Virus record (IMG/VR): IMGVR_UViG_3300030328_002803
Span: 1 to 21,824 of that record
Direction: 5' to 3' (one strand)
Source of the DNA: a virus
DNA: 21,824 bases
Below are positions 12,201 through 18,549 of the stretch, piece by piece (positions within the stretch are counted from its first letter, which is position 1; each line of letters opens with the position of its first letter). The notes under the pieces are model-generated. The model made no database searches, was not told where the DNA came from, and was given only the letters and a program-made list of their open reading frames with translations. Position numbers and translations under genes: made by a program.

Positions 12201-15200
12201 TTTGAGTTGAATATCCAACAACTGAATACTGTAATCCTTCATTGGATGAAATTATTTGCTGATTGGTATATTTTGCACTATAAGGTCTAGTAGTTTGAAT
12301 ACCACATAAATTTAATTTATCGATTGAAATATTAAATACTGCATTTTTTCCTCTTGGAACTACAGTTATTCTTGTTTTATCATAGGTATAATTAGTTCCA
12401 CCATTTATGATGATAACATTAATAATCTTTAAATATGTTGCTGAATTTTCATCTCTATCAATAACTGCTCTTAATTTAGCACCTACTCCATCCCCAATAA
12501 CTTCTAAATCAGGTGTTGAATAAAATTCATCACCACCATCTTGGATATTAATGTTAGATATTTTTCCATTAACTATTAATGCATCTAAAGAAGGAGTAAT
12601 ATTTTTACCTGTTCTTGAGGATCCATTCTTAATTACAACATCAGGTTTATTTTCATAATTAATAATATCTTTAGTTCCATATCCAGTTCCTTTATTGTAT
12701 AGAGACACATCTACCAATCTTCCCTGTACTACTGGTGTTAGAACTATTGTATCATTTGTAGGTACAGAATATGAAACATCTATAGAAATTTCTATATCAG
12801 GGTATTTAAATAACTGATATCCAGTTCCTCTAGTTTTAAACTTGACATAGTTTTTACTAATATAATTGGTATTATCAGTTCCACCAACACCTGCATTCGA
12901 TACTCTAAAGGTATCATCATCAATTTTAAGAACTTTATACTGATTTGTAGTCGTCAATCCAGATATAGATTGTGGTGTTGTAGACCCTAATCCAACACTT
13001 GTTTGATAAGTAACTAACTCACCATCAGAGAATCCATGATTGCTAAAAGTTACTGTTGATTTTTCTATGGATATTCCAGTATCTGAATTAGCATAAACCT
13101 TTCTATTTGTATATGGTTTACCAGATTGTATGACTCTTACAGCAACTAAATTAGGTTTAGCATCTTTTATTCTAAACTTATGAATACCTTCTTTTGCAAC
13201 GTCAGTAAATCCTATCGTATTAATACCACTAATATAATCATCCTCACTTCTATAAAGTTGAATTGTTGAACTAGTACCAACTTGACCTATAACTTTTGGC
13301 CAATATGGTTGTCCATCTATCAAAGATTCATAATTTGCTACATTACTACCTTTAAATGTTCCAATTCCTAACTGCGTATTTTTATTCTTATCATATATTA
13401 ATACTTGACCATCATTTAAATTATGTGGTTTTATAAACGTTAAAGTTTCAATATTAGTATCAATTCCACCACCAAAAGCACTTGTTACTCCACTAAATTC
13501 TAAAACCCTATTTCTTCTTGAAGTAATTGGTTGTAATTTAGCTTCTCCACTATTTCCACCAGTTATTGATATGGAATTTATAATTTCTATATCAACATTT
13601 TGCCCATCAACTAATATTTCTCTAATATCACCTTCTACAACAGGACTTGCAAGTGCTTGTGTTCCCCCTGAAGAAACTATTTCTATTTCTGGTGGGTTAA
13701 TAACATCATAGTCGGTTCCAAATCCAACAGATGAAAAATCACTTATTGAACCATAAAAAACACTATCTTCAGATCTACCATTTCCAATTTCAACACCATC
13801 TATCAACATTCCTACAGGTCCAGGAATTGTCTTTACATTTTTACCTAAATTTTGTTTAACTTCTATTGGGAATTTCTTTAATATCTTCTGTGATGTAATT
13901 TTCTGATCATATTGATCATTTAAAATGAAGGAATGTGCAGTAGTAGTAATTAGTGGAACCGCAAATTCAACAAAAGAATTAGATTCAATAAATGCAGGTG
14001 ATTGATATAATTTTATCTTATTATTTCCAATAGTTTTAATATAATAAACTCCTGAAGATATTCCAACTAAAGGATTACCTTCAGGACTATAATATATCGC
14101 ATCTCCAGTTACAAACGGGATATCCTCATCAAATGCTATTGTTGAATACTTTTCAGTTAATGAATTATAATCTTGTACTGTATCATTTTCAATTACTGTA
14201 GAAATACCAACTTTAGAAATATTCTTACCGATGGTATATGATGGTAATGAACCACTTGCTACATATAAATTTTCATCAGATTCATTATATACATTTTGAA
14301 CATCTGATGTTAATATATTATCTCCAAACTGAAGAAGATTAAAACTACTAAATGCCTTTTTAAGAGATCTTCTAATTGAATATTTTTTATTAGATTCTAA
14401 ACCTGATATTGTGTCTGTTAATATTACATAATTTCCAGATTGACTTACTTGATTAATTTTTGAAGTAGCAATAAGTGTTCCTAAAGAAAAAGGATCACTT
14501 GTTTTCTCTAAAAATTGAATATCATCACCCTTTTTTAAACTTGAGGGGTCAATTGTAGATTTTAATGTAAATTGAGATAAATTTCCAGAAATTCCTTCAT
14601 TAATTTCATAAGTACTAGATGTATTATAATTCCATGAGTTTGCAAATATTTCCTTTTGAGTCTTATCTAGATTTGGATTTTTGATCTCCTCACCAATACT
14701 TTTGATAGTAATTGTTTCATCATTTAATGATAGTTTATTATTAGAAGAAGGAACAAATTGTTTTAAAACTCCAGTTAATCTTAATTCAACTTTTTTAGTT
14801 TGATCCCCATTCTCATACCCAAAGACAATATCATCTGCAATGACATCAGAACCTAAACTTATCGCAGTATTGATACCTGAACAATTTAAAAATTGATTTA
14901 TAGTTTTATTAGTATATGTAATATTTGTATTCACTCCAGCAAGCACGGTACCTGTTGCACCAAAACCAATAGTGGAATCAACTGTTATAACTGATGATCC
15001 AATACTTATAGTATCAATTACTTTAGTTTTACCCGTTACATCAAATGTTCCAGTTATAAACTCTTCATCATTATATCCAACAAAAATATCTAAAGTAAAA
15101 TACTCTTTTACAGAAGATGCTCCAGTTATTCCTGTTAATACCTCAACTTCAGAAATTGAAGCAGTAGTTTGTAAATCAGTTGATCTAAATATTGTTTGTC

Positions 15201-15975
15201 CCTGTAATTTGAGGGGATCTCCAGATATTTTTTCTGCTACTATTCTTTCACGTCTTAAATATTTTGCGGAAGATGGTTTTACTAGGTATTGTTCAAGATC
15301 AATTACTTTTGGAGTTACTCCATATAGAACATTAAATAAAATCCTAAAGGACTCTTCTGTACCCTTTGCTTCATAAAATGTTCTTGCTTCTTTTATAAAA
15401 TTATTTACATCTAAATCTGATATAAAATCTGAATTTTCTAGTCCAGGTGTAAAGGTTTTCTTTAACTTTTTATAAAACTCTTGTAAAAATAATGCACTTA
15501 AATTATCTACAACAGACCCATTAACATGAGATGCTGCAGATGAATCTGAAAAAATTATTTCTGATGGATTATTACTATCTCTATATGATGTTATTCCACT
15601 AAATCCACGCTGACATCCTGTAAAACTATTCGTTGTTATTCCAGTATAACTTATAACCTCACTTCCAATTTTTAGTAATCCATACTGATTTGGGAATCCT
15701 TTCGTAGTTTCAACTGAAATTGTAGTATCACTAGAAGTGATCCCAGCCGTAAGACCTGTTACTCCTTTAATAACTTCTGGAGTTAAATTATCTAATTTTA
15801 AATATTGATCAAGATTATCTACCAGATCAATAGGACCACCAGTATATTCCTGAGAAATATAATATTGTTTTAAAAAGTCTGCAGTTTTTGGACTTTCAGA
15901 TAATATAAATTCTGGAAGTTGATTTTCAATTATTTGATGAACTTTAATTCTTGTATCAATACCCGTACTTATCAT
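3283..15975 (-). CDS. 7: Giant gp7-position baseplate wedge protein, 4230 aa, with YHYH-type domain
   Basis: This uninterrupted 4230-codon gene lies between gp6 and gp8, the place of T4 gene 7 (1032 residues). Residues 194-224 include 'YEAKGTEESFRILFNVLYG', resembling the T4 gp7 stretch 'STKGIEASYKFLFKVLYN'; 'FLKQYYISQE' (34-43) resembles the helix before it. That wedge-like part is interrupted at about 80-155 by a beta insert ('LLKIGSEVISYTG', 'CQRGFSGITS'). The rest looks like chained beta modules. 'NHGF/SHGL..G(D/E).V.Y' units occur near 683, 853, 981, 1515, 1695, 1797, 1858 and 3432. GGxGY units are scattered from about 745 to 4050. A YHYH-type domain begins near 1276 ('GWAYDGNPIYGPYGY') and ends near 1385 ('PKFPYFVGNTYRS'). 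A pair of 'HDGT' modules lies at 2730 and 2855, and a pair of 'TCDKDAHAT' motifs at 3480 and 3558. The C-terminus, 'FPRVQRRGSGLRETGAI', is an ending I recall from cyanophage giant proteins. No signal peptide is seen. The start is fixed by a strong SD (AAGGGG, 5-base spacing) and a 1-base gap to gp6. Confidence 0.8.
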   Translation of the reverse strand: MISTGIDTRIKVHQIIENQLPEFILSESPKTADFLKQYYISQEYTGGPIDLVDNLDQYLKLDNLTPEVIKGVTGLTAGITSSDTTISVETTKGFPNQYGLLKIGSEVISYTGITTNSFTGCQRGFSGITSYRDSNNPSEIIFSDSSAASHVNGSVVDNLSALFLQEFYKKLKKTFTPGLENSDFISDLDVNNFIKEARTFYEAKGTEESFRILFNVLYGVTPKVIDLEQYLVKPSSAKYLRRERIVAEKISGDPLKLQGQTIFRSTDLQTTASISEVEVLTGITGASSVKEYFTLDIFVGYNDEEFITGTFDVTGKTKVIDTISIGSSVITVDSTIGFGATGTVLAGVNTNITYTNKTINQFLNCSGINTAISLGSDVIADDIVFGYENGDQTKKVELRLTGVLKQFVPSSNNKLSLNDETITIKSIGEEIKNPNLDKTQKEIFANSWNYNTSSTYEINEGISGNLSQFTLKSTIDPSSLKKGDDIQFLEKTSDPFSLGTLIATSKINQVSQSGNYVILTDTISGLESNKKYSIRRSLKKAFSSFNLLQFGDNILTSDVQNVYNESDENLYVASGSLPSYTIGKNISKVGISTVIENDTVQDYNSLTEKYSTIAFDEDIPFVTGDAIYYSPEGNPLVGISSGVYYIKTIGNNKIKLYQSPAFIESNSFVEFAVPLITTTAHSFILNDQYDQKITSQKILKKFPIEVKQNLGKNVKTIPGPVGMLIDGVEIGNGRSEDSVFYGSISDFSSVGFGTDYDVINPPEIEIVSSGGTQALASPVVEGDIREILVDGQNVDIEIINSISITGGNSGEAKLQPITSRRNRVLEFSGVTSAFGGGIDTNIETLTFIKPHNLNDGQVLIYDKNKNTQLGIGTFKGSNVANYESLIDGQPYWPKVIGQVGTSSTIQLYRSEDDYISGINTIGFTDVAKEGIHKFRIKDAKPNLVAVRVIQSGKPYTNRKVYANSDTGISIEKSTVTFSNHGFSDGELVTYQTSVGLGSTTPQSISGLTTTNQYKVLKIDDDTFRVSNAGVGGTDNTNYISKNYVKFKTRGTGYQLFKYPDIEISIDVSYSVPTNDTIVLTPVVQGRLVDVSLYNKGTGYGTKDIINYENKPDVVIKNGSSRTGKNITPSLDALIVNGKISNINIQDGGDEFYSTPDLEVIGDGVGAKLRAVIDRDENSATYLKIINVIIINGGTNYTYDKTRITVVPRGKNAVFNISIDKLNLCGIQTTRPYSAKYTNQQIISSNEGLQYSVVGYSTQIGGEQYGQLPGSHSPIIGWAYDGNPIYGPYGYTDPLDINSGIKILETGYSLNSTIENRSDLSFDLGFFADDFSYTPTSTTDLDQHNGRFGKTPEYPNGVYAYFVGIDTITQEPKFPYFVGNTYRSIPETLDSGKSLTQSFDFNNSKLVRNTFPYKVSNDFADNDFIIESDELLPQLTKVTSVSQGKVDSVNIIKSGDNYKVGDSITFDNSDTDGSGVSASVSKLDGKSILNIDTSYESLSNVTFIWKDQNTISAYVPSTHQLVVGNSLEISGLTTDISSLDGLPLSGNKLVSGITSESTVLYKQLASNATAGVVTDIYVYQTNIISVGSSIGIGTENLLVLNKFDDRNIIRVKRGVTGTAHTLSSRVNLLPNFFDINFKTNSFTSKVNDIAYFNPRQSIGVATTVGISTAITVAVGDTSRQVSVPAQSMYLPNHPFKTGQSVTFSRGSGGSAISVSRDGSVGQQFSLPLSGTSQDVFVINKSKDYIGIVTQVGLTTTNGLFFRTNGDDYFDYSIESNFTQVTGNLERINSKVTLTTSHSLSGGDIISLNVEPNQSVGVGTSASVGVKYNSSIDSLLINGIGFTSGINTTTNTISLNSHGLKTGDKVYYDAVEVASGLETGGYFVYKVSDSQIKLAETLYDSSIIPPKVVNLVSVGATHTLSLINPPISVTRNNNLVFDLSDSSLLGLDFKIYQDENFNNDFVSTGATTLNVVSTSGTIGVTSTASLTINYSPTNPVNLFYNVEKSGFISTSDVDVVNGSRISYKTSEYNHDYSIVGVGTTTFDIRLDTKPENLVYTSDNTSNLKYSTTSKTERGPINEVGLDFGGDGYKALPKFVSVASTQGTNAKVLPDSTNANQIENTEIVNIGFEYSSDKTLTPIANISPVITIKNSDQIVSINVSDGGKNYITAPTLVILDDESKEIIKSGSLQAKVSQATQSISAVDIISTPKGIGECKIFAEDNTNGIQITNIAIGGTIVTSEATGLVTFTLATPILGFSTAPFEVGDTLFIENVENEYGDTFNSPNNQFKFYPVTNIVGGSNPNPFKMEINLDGLVSNPGLAKTLQTYGSVINFNNYPKFDVITDLSPFSEGESILVSRDNELFEKVDLILDKVSNNYIKVLGRYDLKVGDKIQGLFTGTIATINTLFSNKGEFLVDYSSKKDKGWRDNVGKLNEDYQVLPDNDYYQNLSYTIQSPIEYTKLSSPVNKLLHTTGLKNFADVGITSAVGVGTTSSVDSSTIIRDLSSENRVDAIDNFDLVRDSDILSSPRRSKFINFQNKKLANYFECNTNNAIQIDDISTLFSDAANNARTDGKLSITDSFNRFLVQTKVPLPSTGIARTTHTLQVTEVISSADFTNQNIYTIEKSSINNGSKLVDIIGDKDVDDNYSLKFNPVEIYNTDLDIKIFQNNFIAGVGVGTDTIGFIDLTGNNVNVSSSSTSTIISSSITTLESYFATISVNDDIADENNIVELYVTHDGTNSYISNYSLETNTGNSIGTFTSEIDSGVLSLNYENDRSNQVLVRSKIVGFGKTSSGIGTYRFKLDEQSDGSENSARLESKFVSIGSTATICGFTTSRDTTIKSIVKVSIGNTSALHQVLMAHDGTDTFITQYPFISIGTDAGIGTFSAEFSGSDFNLKFHPDAAFIGVGNLQVQSYNEVINTELDLVNETPTLTYGKSSESLSLLQYNSISGDRSDVGSFKLRNNNNLIFANFFNPSVGLNTSTGQFTLENNFFNRNERLIYTPGSSLDGVSSASLVMSNGISLPSEVYVSLPSGTTNSNVFGLSTTRGGTAVTFNTAGSGNRHKLEMFKKNEKSIITLDNVIQSPISFTPITTTLTNNVSSQVSITTSIISLAGITSIVTDDILKINDEFVRVNNVGFGTTSVGPITNTGSLNLIDVTRASVGSAATTHADTSTVRLYKGGYNIVGESIFFTNPPRGTNVLETDDSNRDRGRASFSGRVFLRQDYSSNAIFDDVSHEFTGIAQTFRTSISGVNTTGLTTGSSFLTLNGIFQRPTTEQNPLNNYDFSESTGITSFVFSGISSADGTQIISESDVNQNQLPRSGQIISIGYSGGLGYAPLAGAAVTAVTNSSGTITAVGIGTRDFHGSGYRPEQSVTGNGIISINVVDESYEHRFVGSSSSITVKSGGIGVTATFTPVDAPYTSSTGIVTFTKNNHNLITSDSYTATTGTVYNPTTGVLTIKLSASPSPALANGQIVKFDNNSLTFTCDKDAHATNHTYPRSTDPLGGKWLPISNVSGGDQFDINVLETIPSSNTGVHTFVSATSSGVKRSANKIRIATESLVYTCDKDAHATDHTYPRSTDPAYNTDLNILEATDNYFKVGVGTGGGVGTGATITATVGVGGTLSFTVVGGGTGYINPVVMPPSPSYENLPITGVSRIGLGATTDTGTGLLLNIDVGGSNTTGIGSTLFEVKSFYSPRSGYGFRKGDVFKPVGLITDKGLSSPISEIQFTVNEVFTDSFSSWNVGEFDYIDSIAYLQDGIRTVFPLNFKDELVSFQPKSGSLVNMESLLLIFVNGVLQNPGESYIFNGGTRFQFTEAPKEDDNISIFFFKGTNGVDVTYVDVKESIKVGDELQILKSNTILESEDQNVRTISGITTADTVETELYYSQGIDDVNFKPVRWIKQKSDKFINGRLITKVRPLIEPLVFPDARIIKDVAPGDSTVYFDSINNFFSYDSPSTISTLVIDDNMTRQSADLNAVVSAAGTIQSITVTDGGSGYVGATTSISVGIPTTGITTFMKGDGTVGTGETATATASITAGSITSISITNPGLGYTSSSAPNVIAAVPVTPSETITGFSGSAGFSGIVTGITVLSSSTIKFFLDKESGSFTGLANGDPIYIFDTSVGSGATSTVISSGAPVGIGTSFFDNIYIVSSLSSSSNLGEFVAGVKTDTSIVGIATENTICGRFSWGKLTGGTRSSNPLTLTVSGNTVNSGLTTFPRVQRRGSGLRETGAIKDST
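5252..5308 (-). repeat. In-frame repeat, copy 2 (CDKDAHAT motif)
   Basis: This 57-base segment matches 5486-5542 at 49 of 57 positions by direct comparison. It encodes 'TCDKDAHATDHTYPRSTDP' around residue 3558 of the giant protein. The offset is 234 bases, exactly 78 codons, so the repeat keeps frame and marks a duplicated protein module. Confidence 0.85.
5486..5542 (-). repeat. In-frame repeat, copy 1 (CDKDAHAT motif)
   Basis: This is the partner of 5252-5308 and encodes 'TCDKDAHATNHTYPRSTDP' around residue 3480. Both copies keep the Cys, two Asp, two His and Tyr residues, while the linkers between them have diverged. That suggests selection on the motif itself. Confidence 0.85.
7240..7862 (-). 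repeat. Tandem pair of ~125-residue 'HDGT' modules in the giant protein
   Basis: Two consecutive protein modules share the pattern HDGT-x3-I-x2-Y, then about eight residues, then IGTF-(T/S)-(S/A)-E. The first reads 'VTHDGTNSYISNYSLET' and 'SIGTFTSEIDSG'. The second reads 'MAHDGTDTFITQYPFIS' and 'GIGTFSAEFSGS'. The HDGT codons begin at 7788 and 7413, a period of 375 bases (125 codons). DNA identity outside the motif is low, so this is an old duplication. I recall similar HDGT modules in other marine phage tail proteins. Outer boundaries are approximate. Confidence 0.7.
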
Positions 15976-15976
15976 A

Positions 15977-17878
15977 TTATCCCCTTATTAATTCTCCGTT
16001 TGTGTAACTTGAAGTAACTTTAAACCCAACACCAGATATCTGATCACCTGATGAAATGGTATCCTTAACCATATTTATCGCACTATCACCAATGTTAAAT
16101 TTCAAATATAAATCCTGTAATCCAATGATATCATTAGATTCTGGGAATGCTTGAACTTCTATAATATTATTTGCCCTTTCAGTGGATGTTATATTAATGG
16201 TTGTTAAATTAATTTCACCTTTTATATAATCAACAGTTCCTGCATTTTCAACAATAACTATTTTTCCACCAGTAGCAAGATCTTTTTTAACAATAGAAAC
16301 AATTCCTGTTCTTTTATCAGTATTTGGCGTATCTGTAAAATATACCGTTGCAGATACGCCAGATATAGTAAATCCAGTGCTTTTAATATTTAAACCTTCT
16401 GGTTTAATATTAAATTGATTACCAAAACAAAGTTCATATTGTGCAAATTGATTAATAAGAGCATTTAGATTTCTTCTAATCCTTACTTTTGTTATATTTG
16501 AAGTTATAGAATCCTCTATATTATCAATTACACCTAAAACTTTACTATATTTAAATCTACCGCCAAATTTATTAATTTCCGTAGATTTAGAGTATTCTGT
16601 TAATCCACTAATAACATTTGTCCTTAATCCATCTATATCTTTAACTTTTGATGAATTATAATAGATAGAACTATCTAATTCTATATGAAGAATTTTAAGA
16701 TCTACTATTTTTTGGTTTATTCCTGTTAAAGAATAATTTTTTAAATCTGATAATATACTGTTTTTATCAAAATCTGATACAAAATCACCATTTTGAGGTT
16801 TTATTGTAATAAAGACAGTTCCAAACTGGGGTGGATCTATTTCTTCCCCACCAACAACCGAAACACTTTCAGTATTTGGGTAAATTTGTTGTATTATTGC
16901 TTCATAATCCCTTGCTGTAACCGCCCTGTACTGCGATGAATAGAGTCTAGGTGCAAAATACTTAATAGAGTCTACAGACTCAATATTGCCGCCATTAGAG
17001 GCACCTGAAGTTACTGATATAGTCGGAGTCTGGGATAAATTCACTGCAGATCCTTCAATAGATTCTACTGTTCCTGCAAATGAGAACACTGATGGTCCAT
17101 TACCATCTTTTCCATCAGTAACAATGTAACTAACATCTATTGTTTTACCATTTTCTAACTTTCTACCAAAAGTACCATCACCAAAGAGAAGTTCATATTT
17201 TTCATCTTGAACTTCTTGCAATAAGAAAGTTGTAGATGATGGTTTAATATTTAAAATATTATCTACCTTACTGAATAATATCCCTTTGTCTGCACTATCT
17301 AAAGCATCCCTAACATAAACAAGAATTGTTGATGTATCAATATATGGATTGTCTAATATGAATCTTTGGTCTAAAGATCCATCAACTGTAAATGATTTTC
17401 TTAAAAATGTGCCTTGTAGAACTTCAATATCATTAAATGCATAAACACCGCTATTAGCAGAGTATGTAGTAGTTATATCGTCTGGAATTGAAAAAGTGTA
17501 CGTAATATTATTACCTGTTCCAATGCATACTAGACCTGCTTTAAGGGTCACTGTAGGGGGTTGTGGGTTGTTTGTGTATGCAACATTAAATGATATAGTC
17601 GCTTTTGCTGCCGTTCTAGATCTAGGAACATATCCAATGTTTCTTGCTAGTGATACTACATTCTCTCTTACTGTTGCAGAGTCTAAAAACGACTCATTTA
17701 CAACTAGGTTTGAGTTAACAGCAGTTATGTAAGTATTATATGCTAATGTATCAATTAAAACTGAAAAATTAGATCCTTCAAAGTCAAAATCAGTAAAATC
17801 CGAGTTTGAACGTAAATAATCCTTAATGGATGTTTTGATTTGATCAAAATCTAGGTTTGAAAATTTAGTAAATGGCAT
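15977..17878 (-). CDS. 6: Baseplate wedge subunit gp6 (baseplate J-like)
   Basis: This 633-residue protein is a gp6-like baseplate wedge component, close to the length of T4 gp6 (660). The first ~100 residues carry the usual start of these proteins: 'FTKFSNLDFDQIKTSIKDYL', then 'VLIDTLAYNTYITAVNSNL' and 'ATVRENVVSLARNIGYVPRS'. A baseplate J-like segment follows at about 320-385, with 'AVTARDYEAIIQQIYPNTES' and 'FGTVFITIKPQNG'. In T4, gp6 dimers join neighbouring wedges into the inner baseplate ring and contact gp7, gp25 and gp53. It starts 1 base after the gp25 stop and ends 1 base before the giant gene, so translational coupling is likely. Its last codons (AGG GGA TAA) supply part of the SD for that next gene. 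Confidence 0.93.
   Translation of the reverse strand: MPFTKFSNLDFDQIKTSIKDYLRSNSDFTDFDFEGSNFSVLIDTLAYNTYITAVNSNLVVNESFLDSATVRENVVSLARNIGYVPRSRTAAKATISFNVAYTNNPQPPTVTLKAGLVCIGTGNNITYTFSIPDDITTTYSANSGVYAFNDIEVLQGTFLRKSFTVDGSLDQRFILDNPYIDTSTILVYVRDALDSADKGILFSKVDNILNIKPSSTTFLLQEVQDEKYELLFGDGTFGRKLENGKTIDVSYIVTDGKDGNGPSVFSFAGTVESIEGSAVNLSQTPTISVTSGASNGGNIESVDSIKYFAPRLYSSQYRAVTARDYEAIIQQIYPNTESVSVVGGEEIDPPQFGTVFITIKPQNGDFVSDFDKNSILSDLKNYSLTGINQKIVDLKILHIELDSSIYYNSSKVKDIDGLRTNVISGLTEYSKSTEINKFGGRFKYSKVLGVIDNIEDSITSNITKVRIRRNLNALINQFAQYELCFGNQFNIKPEGLNIKSTGFTISGVSATVYFTDTPNTDKRTGIVSIVKKDLATGGKIVIVENAGTVDYIKGEINLTTINITSTERANNIIEVQAFPESNDIIGLQDLYLKFNIGDSAINMVKDTISSGDQISGVGFKVTSSYTNGELIRG
15981..15986 (-). 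promoter_or_regulatory. Ribosome binding site for the giant gene, inside the end of gp6
   Basis: The minus strand reads AAGGGG, then five bases, then ATG at 15975. It is the strongest Shine-Dalgarno match seen in the structural block and lies within the last codons of gp6. It fixes the start of the giant gene and suggests coupled translation. Confidence 0.75.
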
Positions 17879-17879
17879 A

Positions 17880-18278
17880 TTATCTTGAGGCTTCTAATAT
17901 GAATTGAAATGCTTGAGAGGGAAACTGCTGTCCTACAATGTCAAAATATATATTTACTTCAAATTCGTTAGTATCTGGTTTAGGAAAGACTTCGATTTTC
18001 AAATTATCTACTCTTGGTTCGTAATTTTCAATTGTAGTTTGGATTTGTTGCTCTATAACTGATGCAGTACCAAAATCACAGAAGTCAAACAGACTACCCC
18101 TTATGTCTGTACCTAAATTTGGGTTAAAAAACCTTTCTCTAGGTATAGTTTGCACTAAATTTCTTACAGCTCTCTTAATTGCGTTCGCATCTTTGATAAC
18201 TGTGAGGTCTTTTGTGACTGGATGAGGTGTAAATGATAAGCTAATATCCTTAAATGACCTAGATATCCTAGTTTTCAT
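17880..18278 (-). CDS. 25: Baseplate wedge subunit gp25 (GPW/gp25 family)
   Basis: This 132-residue protein has exactly the length of T4 gp25. Family features include 'AIKRAVRNLVQTIPRERFF' (33-51), 'FNPNLGTDIRGSLFDF' (51-66) and 'TTIENYEPRVDNLKIEV' (81-97), with the conserved EPR at 87-89. gp25 is a small inner-baseplate subunit at the junction of wedge and sheath, where it helps start sheath assembly; it shares its fold with subunits of type VI secretion and other contractile systems. It is the first gene of the structural block and lies downstream of two late promoters. No strong SD is seen in front of the ATG. Confidence 0.93.
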   Translation of the reverse strand: MKTRISRSFKDISLSFTPHPVTKDLTVIKDANAIKRAVRNLVQTIPRERFFNPNLGTDIRGSLFDFCDFGTASVIEQQIQTTIENYEPRVDNLKIEVFPKPDTNEFEVNIYFDIVGQQFPSQAFQFILEASR

Positions 18279-18305
18279 TCAATTTAGTAAACAGTTTGCT
18301 AGATT

Positions 18306-18313
18306 TATTTATA
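18306..18313 (-). promoter_or_regulatory. T4-type late promoter, proximal copy, for gp25
   Basis: An exact TATAAATA on the minus strand, with 27 bases to the gp25 ATG. It is one of two copies between the terminator at 18351-18376 and gp25. It is expected to be read by the phage late sigma (gp55) with gp33 and gp45. Confidence 0.8.
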
Positions 18314-18331
18314 CTTAAAGTCTTAATTCTT

Positions 18332-18339
18332 TATTTATA
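18332..18339 (-). promoter_or_regulatory. T4-type late promoter, distal copy, for gp25
   Basis: A second exact TATAAATA on the minus strand, 26 bases upstream of the proximal copy and 53 bases from the gp25 ATG. It begins 12 bases after the terminator T-tract, so late transcription would start fresh just past the terminator. Confidence 0.75.
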
Positions 18340-18350
18340 GTAAAAAACAT

Positions 18351-18376
18351 AAAAAAATCGCCCTTTTAGGCGATTT
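18351..18376 (-). terminator. Intrinsic terminator after the early-type small-gene operon
   Basis: On the minus strand an 8-bp stem, AAATCGCC / GGCGATTT with a 6-base loop, runs into a T-tract of seven bases. This is a textbook rho-independent terminator. It lies 24 bases after the stop of the 48-codon gene and separates the glycosyltransferase operon from the late structural block. Confidence 0.9.
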
Positions 18377-18400
18377 CGAGGTCTTTTTTACCTTAATAAT

Positions 18401-18547
18401 TTATTTTCCTTGCCCTCTTCTTCTTTTACGAGCCGAGTTACGGGACGATGCCGAGTATTTTGAGTGTTTTCCGTATCCTTGACGAGTTTTTTTGGGTCGT
18501 GACTCTACAAATGTATCACCACTTAATCCTTGTCTTACTTTTGCCAT
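18401..18547 (-). CDS. Small basic conserved phage protein, 48 aa
   Basis: This 48-residue protein begins 'MAKVRQGLSGDTFVESRPKK' and ends 'RKRRRGQGK'. It contains eight Arg and seven Lys, concentrated in the second half, so it should be strongly basic and could bind nucleic acid or a DNA-bound protein; that is inference. I recall very similar short proteins in T4-like cyanophages, always without known function. It starts 2 bases after the stop of the 54-codon gene and is followed by the intrinsic terminator, which makes it the last gene of the operon. A GAG about 8 bases before the ATG may serve as a weak SD. No membrane segment or signal peptide is visible. Confidence 0.8.
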   Translation of the reverse strand: MAKVRQGLSGDTFVESRPKKTRQGYGKHSKYSASSRNSARKRRRGQGK

Positions 18548-18549
18548 AG

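Noticed and set aside
14972-15376. Plus-strand open frame of 134 codons
   Set aside because: It lies antisense to the gp7-like N-terminus, has no SD, and its protein shows no family features; low-complexity AT-rich codons of the real gene leave the opposite strand open.
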